Of a stretch of DNA of 64,000 nucleotides, positions 49,759-57,711 are shown one piece after another. Made by a program: the position numbers and the translations under genes. The notes below the pieces were generated by a model. That model saw only the letters and a list, made by a program, of their open reading frames with translations. It had not been told where the DNA came from and made no database searches. The stretch comes from a bacterium (lineage in GTDB: Bacteria > Sysuimicrobiota > Sysuimicrobiia > Sysuimicrobiales > Segetimicrobiaceae): the NCBI GenBank assembly GCA_035295165.1, contig DATGJN010000091.1:1-64000 (forward strand). The letters run 5' to 3'. Every line of letters begins with the position of its first letter. The stretch's first letter is position 1.

Positions 49759-50592
49759 ATGTCCGATCAGACGTCCTGGCTGCACGAGCGCACGTGGCCC
49801 GAGATCAAGGCGTACCTGGAGCGGGACGACGTGGTGCTGCTTCCCGTGGGCTCGACTGAGCAGCACGCGCGACACCTCCCGGTGATGACGGATGCGGCGG
49901 AGGCGATCGCTGTCGCGCAGGGGGCGGGCGCCAGGGCAGGCGTGCTGGTGGCCCCACCGGTATGGTACGGATGGACGCCTCATCATATGGCCTACCCGGG
50001 AACGATCACGCTTCGGGCCGAAACGCTGACGGCTGTGGTCGAGGATGTGTGCCAGAGTCTCTTCTATCACGGATTCAAGCGCATCATCATCATCAACGGG
50101 CACCGGTTGGCCAACCTTCCGCCGATCGAGATCGCCGCGGTGAAGGTACGAAACCGCACGGGGGGCTACGTTCTGCTCTTCGACCTCTCGTTGAGCGCGC
50201 GCGTGGAGATCGGTGCGATTACGTCGGGGCAGCCTGGCGCGGTGGGGCACGCGTGCGAGGATGAGACGTCGCAGATGCTCCACAGCTATGGGCACCTCGT
50301 AAAGATGAGCGAGGCGCGTCGCGCGGTCCACCCGCCAAGCGGGCGTTTCTGCTTCGCGGGGTTCGCGACCGTAGATCCGGCGGTGGCCGGCGTGAACTTC
50401 GTGTGGGCGCCGTCGACCCCCAAGGAGTTTCTCGCACGCTCCGGGCCAACCGGAGTGAGCGGGGACCCGACGCTGGCGAGCCCGGAAAAGGGTCGGCTGA
50501 TCTTTGAAGCCCAGGTGAACAACTTGTGCGAATTGATCGCCGCGACTCGCCGTGTTGCCGTGGAGATGCGTCCGTTCGACATACCCATTTGA
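49759..50592 (+). CDS. creatininase-family amidohydrolase (third copy)
   Basis: This 277-residue protein starts at an ATG after AAGGAGGG. The metal block reads TEQHARHLPVMTD, keeping Glu, His and Asp but with GP replaced by AR. The second block IIIINGHRLANLPP keeps the His, and GHACEDETSQML keeps the Glu. So the dinuclear site is probably intact, with altered flanking residues. It is followed 21 bp later by a threonine dehydratase gene, suggesting a two-gene catabolic operon, and is divergent from hydantoinase A/B. Confidence 0.86.
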   Translation: MSDQTSWLHERTWPEIKAYLERDDVVLLPVGSTEQHARHLPVMTDAAEAIAVAQGAGARAGVLVAPPVWYGWTPHHMAYPGTITLRAETLTAVVEDVCQSLFYHGFKRIIIINGHRLANLPPIEIAAVKVRNRTGGYVLLFDLSLSARVEIGAITSGQPGAVGHACEDETSQMLHSYGHLVKMSEARRAVHPPSGRFCFAGFATVDPAVAGVNFVWAPSTPKEFLARSGPTGVSGDPTLASPEKGRLIFEAQVNNLCELIAATRRVAVEMRPFDIPI

Positions 50593-50613
50593 ACGCGACC
50601 GGAGGGCGTCCAG

Positions 50614-51594
50614 ATGATCGACAAAGCGATTGCGGCGGGCGTCACGCGGGACGCTTTCGAGCGAGCCCGTGCGAAGGTGGCTCCGCACGTGCATCACACA
50701 CCGTTGCTGACGTCGCGGCTGCTCAATGACGCGACCGGTTATCGCGTCTACCTCAAGGCCGAGATGTTTCAGCGGACCGGGTCGTACAAGATTCGCGGAC
50801 CGCTCAACAAGTTCAGTACGCTGACCGCGGAGCAAAAGGCGCGTGGCGTTATCTGTTCGTCGGCGGGGAACCACGCACAGGGCGTTGCCCTGGCCGCACG
50901 CATCGAAGGGATGCCGGCGGTCGTCGTCATGGCGGAGAACGCCACACCCTCCAAAGTCGCCGCAACGCGTGCGTATGGGGCCGAGGTCGTGTTGCACGGG
51001 ACAATCTGGGATGAAGCGAACGAGAAAGCCCTTGAGCTGGTGCGCGCCAGAGGCATGACCTATATTCACCCATTCGACGATCTGGATCTCATCACCGGGC
51101 AGGGGACGCTGGGGCTGGAGATCTTCGACGATCTCCCCTCGATTGACGCGGCGGTGGTGCCGATCGGCGGCGGCGGGTTGATCTCCGGCGTGTCGATGGC
51201 GCTCAAGGCGCTGAAGCCGTCCGTGCGCATCTTCGGCGTGGAGTCCTCGGGCGCGCCCGGCATGAAGCGGAGTGTCGAGGCCGGGCGCGTGGTGACGCTC
51301 GACCATGTCGACTGCATCATCGATGGCCTGCGAGTGAAGCGGGTCGGCGAGGTGACCCGGTCGGTCGTGAGCCGGTTTGTCGATGAGATCGTGACGCTGC
51401 CCGACGAGCAGATTTTCGCCGGGGTCCTGTGGCTGATGAACTATCAGAAGCTTGTGGCGGAGGGAGCCGCGGCCGCCACGGTGGCGGCGCTACTCCGCGG
51501 ACTGATCAACATGCCGGCGGGTTCGAACGTGGTGTGCGTGTTGAGCGGGGGCAACCTGAACCTCGAGCAGCTCATTGGGTTGAAGTGGAACTAG
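50614..51594 (+). CDS. threonine dehydratase-like PLP enzyme (second copy)
   Basis: This 326-residue fold-type II PLP enzyme follows GGAGGGCG. The Schiff-base Lys is in RTGSYKIRGPLNKF (about residue 56), the Asn loop is SSAGNHAQGVAL, the phosphate loop is IGGGGLISGVSMAL and VLSGGNLN ends the domain. There is no ACT domain, so it is of the catabolic TdcB/serine-racemase type. It is closer to canonical threonine dehydratase (GNHAQ) than the copy at 14.4 kb (GNMAQ). The 3' end overlaps the convergent isochorismatase gene by 4 bp. Confidence 0.88.
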   Translation: MIDKAIAAGVTRDAFERARAKVAPHVHHTPLLTSRLLNDATGYRVYLKAEMFQRTGSYKIRGPLNKFSTLTAEQKARGVICSSAGNHAQGVALAARIEGMPAVVVMAENATPSKVAATRAYGAEVVLHGTIWDEANEKALELVRARGMTYIHPFDDLDLITGQGTLGLEIFDDLPSIDAAVVPIGGGGLISGVSMALKALKPSVRIFGVESSGAPGMKRSVEAGRVVTLDHVDCIIDGLRVKRVGEVTRSVVSRFVDEIVTLPDEQIFAGVLWLMNYQKLVAEGAAAATVAALLRGLINMPAGSNVVCVLSGGNLNLEQLIGLKWN

Positions 51595-52349
51595 GGTTCA
51601 CGCTCGGATGGATGTGTCCGCCCGACGCGGTCGGGACCAGCCGGGCGGCCCCGCCGAAGTTCGGCAATGACGTCGTCGGTCGAGGCGACCTTGCCAAACC
51701 ACCGTGCGAACGTGAGGAGCGCGCTGTTGTGGGACGCGTCGTCAAGCGTGGCGCAGGCGTCCTCGACGATGACGCCGTTGAATCCGCGGTCCACGGCGTC
51801 TCGGGCCGTGGTCTCGACGCACACCTCGGTCCCCACGCCTGCGATGACGAGCGTGCGCACCTCCAAGTTGCGGAGGACTCTGTCGATGTTGGACGCGTTG
51901 AACGCGCTGTTCGCGGTTTTGTTGATCACGAGTTCACCCGGTCGAGGCGCGATCTCATCGAGGACGCGGTGCTCCGGGGTGCCCACCGGGTGGGTGACCT
52001 GGAAGCCGAGGGAGCGTTCTTCGAGCCGATACCGGCGTCGGAAGTTTGGCGACAGGTCGCTGCCGTCCGCGAGCACCGGGCCCAGGGTCAAGTAGATGAC
52101 CCGCAGCCCCGCCGCACGAAACACCTCGAGCAGACGTTGGAGGTTCGGGATGACGGTGTCTCGCAGGCGGCTGAAGTAGTACTGCGCGCGACTGGGATCA
52201 ACCGTCGCAAAGACCTTTCCGAGTCCATAGTCCGGATGCGCGTCCATGTACTGCATATCGACGACGACCAACGCGCTTTCCTCGGGGACGAGAGGAAAGT
52301 CCGGTACCGGTAGCCGCCAGGTCGCAAGCTGTTCTCGCCAATGTCCCAT
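51591..52349 (-). CDS. isochorismatase-like cysteine hydrolase
   Basis: This 252-residue protein of the isochorismatase/nicotinamidase superfamily has the catalytic Asp in ALVVVDMQYMDAHPDYG, the Lys in ELVINKTANSAFNAS and the Cys in LVIAGVGTEVCVETTARDA, so the Asp-Lys-Cys triad is intact. Members hydrolyse amides (nicotinamide, N-carbamoyl compounds, ureidoacrylate), which fits the neighbouring hydantoinase and creatininase genes. The chosen ATG (52349) has no strong ribosome binding site. A TATAAA lies just upstream and a 6-codon frame with its own GAGGAG precedes it. Confidence 0.87.
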   Translation of the reverse strand: MGHWREQLATWRLPVPDFPLVPEESALVVVDMQYMDAHPDYGLGKVFATVDPSRAQYYFSRLRDTVIPNLQRLLEVFRAAGLRVIYLTLGPVLADGSDLSPNFRRRYRLEERSLGFQVTHPVGTPEHRVLDEIAPRPGELVINKTANSAFNASNIDRVLRNLEVRTLVIAGVGTEVCVETTARDAVDRGFNGVIVEDACATLDDASHNSALLTFARWFGKVASTDDVIAELRRGRPAGPDRVGRTHPSEREP

Positions 52350-52679
52350 CTCGATTTTATAAATTCTGGGCGTGCATGGTGGCTCCTCGTACCTCCGGCT
52401 GCAGATATCGCCGTCCTCGCCACGGATGCCGCGTTCTCGTGAGACACGGAGCGGCGGCGCGCGCCGCGCGGTGTGCGCTCCGCGCCACGCGTCCAGCGCC
52501 GCAAGGCGTCCGACGAGCGGCACACACCTGTTCGCGTGACGGTACTCTGGATCACCCCGCAAGATGGTGTTATGATCGTGGCAAGTCGAAGCGCTCCGTA
52601 GGCCAGGTGCGGTAACGGCACCACCGTTCCGAAGGCCGGTCTCGCTAGGATCCGCGAAGATCCACGAAGGGGGGCGACG
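52350..52679. promoter_or_regulatory. divergent control region between the isochorismatase and CO dehydrogenase genes
   Basis: Towards the minus strand there is a 6-codon frame MHAQNL (ATG at 52377) preceded by GAGGAG, and TATAAA about ten bases before the hydrolase start. Towards coxM there is a -10 TATGAT (52571-52576) with a weak -35 TGGATC (52548-52553) at 17 bp, giving a leader of about 97 nt. No CRP-type box or long repeat is visible. Confidence 0.45.
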
Positions 52680-53555
52680 ATGATCCCCGCGAGTTTTTCG
52701 TACCACCGTCCCGCCTCGATCTCAGAAGCCTCGACCCTGCTTGCCAAGTACGGCGACGACGCCAAGATCCTCTCCGGGGGACAGAGTCTCATCCCGCTGA
52801 TGAAATTGAGGCTTGCCTCGCCGCCGCACATCGTCGACATCAACCGGATCCCGGGATTGACGTACCTTGAGGAGCGCAACGGCGTGCTGCGCATCGGCGC
52901 GCTCGTACGCGAGTCCGATCTCGAGAAATCGGAGCTCGTCCGGACCCGTTATCCGATTCTCCACGACACGAGCAGGATGATCGCCGACCCCATCGTGCGC
53001 AATCTCGCGACGGTCTGCGGCAACCTCGCCCACGCCGATCCCGCGAACGATCATCCCGCGACGATTCTGGCGCTCGGGGCCGAGATCGTGGCTACGGGAC
53101 CCCGCGGCGAGCGGACGATTCCCGCCTCCGGGTTCTTTACCGGGCCCTTCACGACCGCGCTGGCGCCCGGCGAGATCTTGACCGAGATCCGGGTACCGGC
53201 GCCGCCGGCCCGAAGCGGTGGAGCGTACTTGAAACTGGAGCGCAAGGTTGGGGACTTCGCCACGGCGGCGGTCGCGGTCCAACTGACCCTGGCGCCGGAC
53301 GGCACCTGCCAGCGGGTCGGCATCGGCCTGACCAACGTGGGGTTGACACCGATCAAAGCCGTGCGCGCCGAGGCGGCCCTCGAGGGCAAGCGGCCGGACG
53401 AGGCGACGATCGCGCGGGCGGCTCAACTGGCCGCCGAGGAGTCCGAGCCCGCCGAGGACCTGCGGGGTTCCGAGGCGTACAAGCGGGATCTGGTGCGGGT
53501 CTTCACCGCCCGAGCGCTGCGGAAGGCGCTCGAGCGAGCCGGGAAGGGCGGGTGA
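52680..53555 (+). CDS. coxM: aerobic carbon monoxide dehydrogenase, medium FAD-binding subunit
   Basis: This 291-residue FAD subunit has the two FAD-binding loops of the CoxM/xanthine-dehydrogenase medium-chain family: [19 protein letters not shown] (about 31-49) and [18 protein letters not shown] (about 109-126). The C-terminal CO_deh_flav domain contains [18 protein letters not shown]. It passes electrons from the Fe-S clusters to a quinone or other acceptor. It is the first gene of coxMSL, in the M-S-L order typical of form I enzymes, with a GTGA overlap to coxS. Confidence 0.92.
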   Translation: MIPASFSYHRPASISEASTLLAKYGDDAKILSGGQSLIPLMKLRLASPPHIVDINRIPGLTYLEERNGVLRIGALVRESDLEKSELVRTRYPILHDTSRMIADPIVRNLATVCGNLAHADPANDHPATILALGAEIVATGPRGERTIPASGFFTGPFTTALAPGEILTEIRVPAPPARSGGAYLKLERKVGDFATAAVAVQLTLAPDGTCQRVGIGLTNVGLTPIKAVRAEAALEGKRPDEATIARAAQLAAEESEPAEDLRGSEAYKRDLVRVFTARALRKALERAGKGG

Positions 53556-54034
53556 GCGCGATGCGCGTCCAGACCACCATCAACGGCGAGAAACGCGAGG
53601 TGGACGTCGAACCGCGCCTCCTCCTGGTGCACATGCTCCGCGATGTCCTCCGGCTGACCGGCACCCACATCGGGTGCGACACCACCCACTGCGGCGCCTG
53701 CACCGTGCTGCTGGATGGGCGGCCGGTCAAGTCGTGTACAGTGTTCGCCGTCCAGGCCGACGGCCGGGAGCTGATGACGGTCGAAGGCCTGGAGCAGAAC
53801 GGGCAGCTGCACCCGCTCCAGGAGGGGTTCATGCAGGAGCACGGCCTCCAGTGCGGCTACTGCACCCCCGGCATGTTGATGACCAGCTACGCGTTCCTGA
53901 AGGAGACCCCGAACCCCACTGAGGGCGACATCCGCTGGGCGATCTCCGGCAACCTCTGCCGGTGTACCGGGTACGTCAATATCGTGAAGTCCATCCAGTA
54001 CGCCGCCGCGAAACTGCGGCAGGGAGGCGCGTGA
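53552..54034 (+). CDS. coxS: aerobic carbon monoxide dehydrogenase, small [2Fe-2S] subunit
   Basis: This 160-residue iron-sulfur subunit has the plant-type cluster Cys residues in [18 protein letters not shown] and SCTVFA and the second cluster in QCGYCTPGM and [11 protein letters not shown], all eight Cys present. The start is GTG in a GTGA overlap with coxM; ATG 53561 is also possible. It transfers electrons between the Mo-Cu site and FAD. The end overlaps the coxL start (TGATG). Confidence 0.93.
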   Translation: MSAMRVQTTINGEKREVDVEPRLLLVHMLRDVLRLTGTHIGCDTTHCGACTVLLDGRPVKSCTVFAVQADGRELMTVEGLEQNGQLHPLQEGFMQEHGLQCGYCTPGMLMTSYAFLKETPNPTEGDIRWAISGNLCRCTGYVNIVKSIQYAAAKLRQGGA

Positions 54035-56400
54035 TGGTGCCCAGGACGTCGCCCGAAGTCGGAGGGATGGGCCATTCGATCAAGCGCAAGGAAGACCCGC
54101 GCTTCATCCGCGGCAAGGGGACCTACGTCGACGACGTGCAGTTGCCCGGGATGCTCTACCTGGACATCGTGCGGAGCCCGTACGCGCACGCCAAGATCAA
54201 GAAGATCGATATCTCCAAGGCGCTCGCGATCCCGGGCGTGCTCGCGGTGATCACCGGGAAGGACCTCGAGAAGTACAATCTCCACTGGATGCCGACGCTG
54301 ATGTCGGACACGCAGATGGTGCTCCCCGTCGACAAGGTGATGTACCAGGCGCAGGAGGTGGCCGCGGTCCTCGCGACCGAGCGCTACATCGCGGCCGACG
54401 GCGCCGCAGCGGTGGAGGTCGACTACGAGCCGCTGCCCGTCGTCGTCGACCCGAAGAAGGCGCTCGAACCGGGCGCGCCGGTGCTCCGGACCGACAAGAA
54501 GGACAAGAAAGACAATCACATCTGGCACTGGGAGTGGGGCGACGGGGCCGCCACCGACCGCGCGTTCCAGGACGCCGACGTGACGGTCAAGGAAGACATC
54601 TACATTCCACGCATCCACGTCGCGTCGATCGAAACGTGCGGTTGCGTCGCCGATTTCGACCGGGTGCAGGGGAAGCTCACCGTCTGGATGACCACGCAGG
54701 CACCGCACGCGATCCGCACCGTGTTCGCGCTGGTCGCGGGGCACGTCGGCCTGGCCGAGCACAAGATCCGGATCATCTCCCCGGACATCGGCGGCGGGTT
54801 CGGCGGCAAGGTCCCGGTCTATCCGGGGTATGTCATCGCGGTCGCGGCCTCCGTGCTGACCGGGAAGCCGGTCAAGTGGATGGAAGACCGGATGGAGAAC
54901 CTCCAGGCCGACTCCTTCGCCCGCGACTACCACATCACCGCCGAGCTCGCGGCGAAGAAGGACGGTCGGCTGACGGCGCTCCGGATCAAGACGATCGCCG
55001 ACCACGGCTACACCGACGCCGCGGCCAACCCGTCCAAGTTTCCCGCCGGGCTGTTCCACATCTGCACCGGTTCGTACGACTTCAAGGCGGCCCACGTGGA
55101 AGTGGACGGTGTGTATACCAACAAGCCACCCGGGGGGATCGCCTACCGCTGCTCGTTCCGCGTCACCGAGGCCGTGATGACGATCGAGCGGATGGCGGAC
55201 AACATGGCGCACCAGCTCGGGATCGATCCGGCGGAATTCCGCATGAAGAACTTCATCCGGCCGGACCAGTTCCCGTACAAGTCGGCGTTGGGGTGGGAGT
55301 ACGACAGCGGCAACTACGCCGGCGCGCTTCTGAAGGCGATGGAAAAGATCGGCTACGCGGACCTGCGCCGCGAGCAGACGGAGAAGCGCAAGCGGGGCGA
55401 ACTGATGGGGATCGGCATCAGCAGCTTCACCGAGATCGTCGGTGCCGGCCCGTCGAAGGACTTCGACATCCTTGGGCTCAAGATGTTCGACAGCGCGGAG
55501 ATCCGCATCCACCCGACCGGGAAAGCGATCGCGCGGTTCGGCACGAAGTCGCAGGGCCAGGGGCACGAGACCACCTACGCCCAGATCATCGCGGAGGAAC
55601 TCGGGATCCCGGCCGCCGACATCCAGGTGGAGGAAGGGGACACCGACACCGCCCCCTACGGCCTCGGTACGTACGCGAGCCGGTCCACCCCGGTCGCCGG
55701 CGCGGCCACGGCGATGGCGTCCCGCAAGATCTTGACGAAGGCCCGCAAGATCGCCGCCTACCTGCTCGAGGCGGCCGAAGAGGACCTGGTGTGGGAGCCC
55801 GGCAAGTTTTCGGTGAAGGGCGCGCCGCAGCGTTCGAAGACGATCCAGGACATCGCGTTCGCCGCGTACACGAACCACCCGCAGGGCATGGAGGCGGGGC
55901 TCGAGGCGGTCTCGTACTACGACCCGCCCAACCTGACCTACCCCTTCGGGAGCTACATCTGCGTCGTCGACATCGACAAAGGGACCGGCGAGGTGAAGAT
56001 CCGCCGGTTCGTCGCGATCGATGACTGCGGCAACATCATCAACCCGATGATCGTCGACGGGCAGATCCACGGCGGCCTCACCATGGGGCTCGCGCCGGCG
56101 CTGTTCGAGGAGATCTCCTACGATGAGAACGGCAACATCCGCGGGGGCAGCTTCATGGACTACCTGCTGCCCACGGCGATGGAAACGCCGAGTTGGGAGA
56201 CGGACAAGACCACGACGCCGTCTCCGCACCATCCGCTCGGCGCGAAGGGCGTCGGCGAGTCGGCCACCGTGGGCGCCCCGGCGGCGATCGCGAACGCGGT
56301 CGTGGACGCCCTGTGGCACCTCGGGGTGCGGAACATCGACATCCCGATCACGCCCGCGAAGGTGTGGAAGGCGCTGCGCGACGCGAAGGTTACGGAGTAG
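54034..56400 (+). CDS. coxL: form I aerobic carbon monoxide dehydrogenase, large Mo-Cu subunit
   Basis: This 788-residue large subunit oxidises CO to CO2. The active-site loop AYRCSFR at residues 370-376 is the form I signature AYXCSFR, with Cys373 as the Cu ligand; form II enzymes have AYRGAGR instead. Other landmarks are EDPRFIRGKGTYVDDVQLPG at the start, GGGFGGKVPVYPGY, QGQGHETTYAQI and KGVGESATVGAPAAIANAV (Glu that acts at Mo). The length is normal. It completes coxMSL and is followed by an XdhC-like gene, presumably for Mo-cofactor sulfuration or insertion. Confidence 0.95.
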   Translation: MVPRTSPEVGGMGHSIKRKEDPRFIRGKGTYVDDVQLPGMLYLDIVRSPYAHAKIKKIDISKALAIPGVLAVITGKDLEKYNLHWMPTLMSDTQMVLPVDKVMYQAQEVAAVLATERYIAADGAAAVEVDYEPLPVVVDPKKALEPGAPVLRTDKKDKKDNHIWHWEWGDGAATDRAFQDADVTVKEDIYIPRIHVASIETCGCVADFDRVQGKLTVWMTTQAPHAIRTVFALVAGHVGLAEHKIRIISPDIGGGFGGKVPVYPGYVIAVAASVLTGKPVKWMEDRMENLQADSFARDYHITAELAAKKDGRLTALRIKTIADHGYTDAAANPSKFPAGLFHICTGSYDFKAAHVEVDGVYTNKPPGGIAYRCSFRVTEAVMTIERMADNMAHQLGIDPAEFRMKNFIRPDQFPYKSALGWEYDSGNYAGALLKAMEKIGYADLRREQTEKRKRGELMGIGISSFTEIVGAGPSKDFDILGLKMFDSAEIRIHPTGKAIARFGTKSQGQGHETTYAQIIAEELGIPAADIQVEEGDTDTAPYGLGTYASRSTPVAGAATAMASRKILTKARKIAAYLLEAAEEDLVWEPGKFSVKGAPQRSKTIQDIAFAAYTNHPQGMEAGLEAVSYYDPPNLTYPFGSYICVVDIDKGTGEVKIRRFVAIDDCGNIINPMIVDGQIHGGLTMGLAPALFEEISYDENGNIRGGSFMDYLLPTAMETPSWETDKTTTPSPHHPLGAKGVGESATVGAPAAIANAVVDALWHLGVRNIDIPITPAKVWKALRDAKVTE

Positions 56401-56512
56401 AGAGGCGGCTCGGTGGCCGTCGCCGCTCGCGCGACCGCGGAGGTTCTGCCTGCCGCCGGGGAGGGAACGGCCGGCCCCGGCGGCGGGTGCGTGACGCTGG
56501 AGCGGCGCACGC

Positions 56513-57463
56513 ATGGCGCTTGATCTCCTCGCCCTGACGCACGAGCTGGCCGCTTCCGGCGAGCCGTTTGCGCTGGCCACGGTGGTGCGCTGCGACCGCC
56601 CGACCTCAGCGAAGCCGGGGGCCAAGGCGGTCGTGCGCAAAGACGGGACGATCTCGGGATGGGTCGGAGGGAGCTGCGCCGAGCCGGTGGTCGTGAAAGA
56701 GGCGCTGCGGGCCCTCGCGGACGGTCATCCGCGGCTCATCGCCCTCGTGGGTGAGGGCGGCACAGGGCCCGGAGAGCGGGAAGGCGTGCTGGAGTATCCC
56801 ATGACATGCCACAGCGGCGGGACCCTCGAGATCTTCGTTGAGCCGATGCTGCCGAGGTTGCACGTGGTGCTGGTCGGGAAAGGGCCCGTGGTCGAGACGC
56901 TGGCGAAACTCGGCGGGGCGATGGACTTCGCCGTCGAGCGCGTCGCGTCCGAGGCCTCCGTGGAGCGGGTGTCGCAGGTGCACGTGACGCGTCAAACGTT
57001 CATCGTCGTCGTCACCCACGGCACCTTCGACGAAGACGCGGTCGAGCGCGCGCTTCGGACCAACGCGCGATACGTGAGCCTCGTGGCCAGCCGGAAGCGC
57101 GCGCAGGCGGTCCTGGGGGTCCTGCGCGACCGAGGCGTGCCGGCCGAGCAGCTTGGCCGGCTCAAGGCCCCGGCCGGACTCGACATCGGCGCGGTGCACC
57201 CGAACGAAATTGCCGCGAGCATCTTAGCAGAGATCGTCCAGGTATCCAGGAGCGAGGCGCGCGCGGATGCCCCGGGCGTTGAGGGGGTGGTCGCGGCCGC
57301 CGAGACCGTGGCCCGGGACCCGATCTGCGGCATGGACGTCGAGATCGCCTCTGCGACGTACCGGTCGGACGTCGGAAGCCGGAGCTTCTATTTCTGCTGT
57401 GCCCGCTGCAAGCGCGTGTTCGACAAGGATCCCGCGCGATACGTAGAGGGCGCCGCCGGATAG
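56513..57463 (+). CDS. XdhC/CoxI-family Mo-enzyme maturation protein fused to a C-terminal YHS domain
   Basis: This is a 316-residue protein. The N-terminal XdhC/CoxI part has GEPFALATVVRCDRPTSAKPG, GWVGGSCAEPVVVKEALRAL and MTCHSGGTLEIFVEP. A Rossmann-like second half has VLVGKGPVVETLAKLGGAMD and YVSLVASRKRAQAVL. Residues about 262-312 form a YHS domain (ARDPICGMDVEI, then FYFCCARCKRVFDKDP), a metal-binding unit often found on copper ATPases. XdhC binds and sulfurates the molybdenum cofactor. A copper-type module attached to it is interesting because CoxL needs Mo and Cu. It is about 110 bp after coxL. Confidence 0.88.
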   Translation: MALDLLALTHELAASGEPFALATVVRCDRPTSAKPGAKAVVRKDGTISGWVGGSCAEPVVVKEALRALADGHPRLIALVGEGGTGPGEREGVLEYPMTCHSGGTLEIFVEPMLPRLHVVLVGKGPVVETLAKLGGAMDFAVERVASEASVERVSQVHVTRQTFIVVVTHGTFDEDAVERALRTNARYVSLVASRKRAQAVLGVLRDRGVPAEQLGRLKAPAGLDIGAVHPNEIAASILAEIVQVSRSEARADAPGVEGVVAAAETVARDPICGMDVEIASATYRSDVGSRSFYFCCARCKRVFDKDPARYVEGAAG

Positions 57464-57711
57464 GACGCGTGCGCACCGCCTGGCGGGCGCGAGGCAGGCG
57501 CTGCATCTCCGCTGTCCGCCAGGGCCACACGGCGCCCGCCCTGCCGGCCACCCGGTCGGGTCTGCCACCTCCGCGACACCGCCCTCTTCCGACGCCCCCG
57601 GCGGGAGGAGAACACGTGGGCAGGTCGGAAGACCGACTCGCGTTCCCCCGGCTTGTTGCTCGTGTGCGATCTTCGACCGCCCGTCTGGGCGACTCGCGAA
57701 GGGGGTGAGCC

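Noticed and set aside
53887-56640. A 917-codon open frame on the minus strand across coxL
   Set aside because: It is antisense to coxL, which has clear family motifs throughout. The frame is rich in Arg/Asp/His and has no family pattern; it is a GC-codon shadow.
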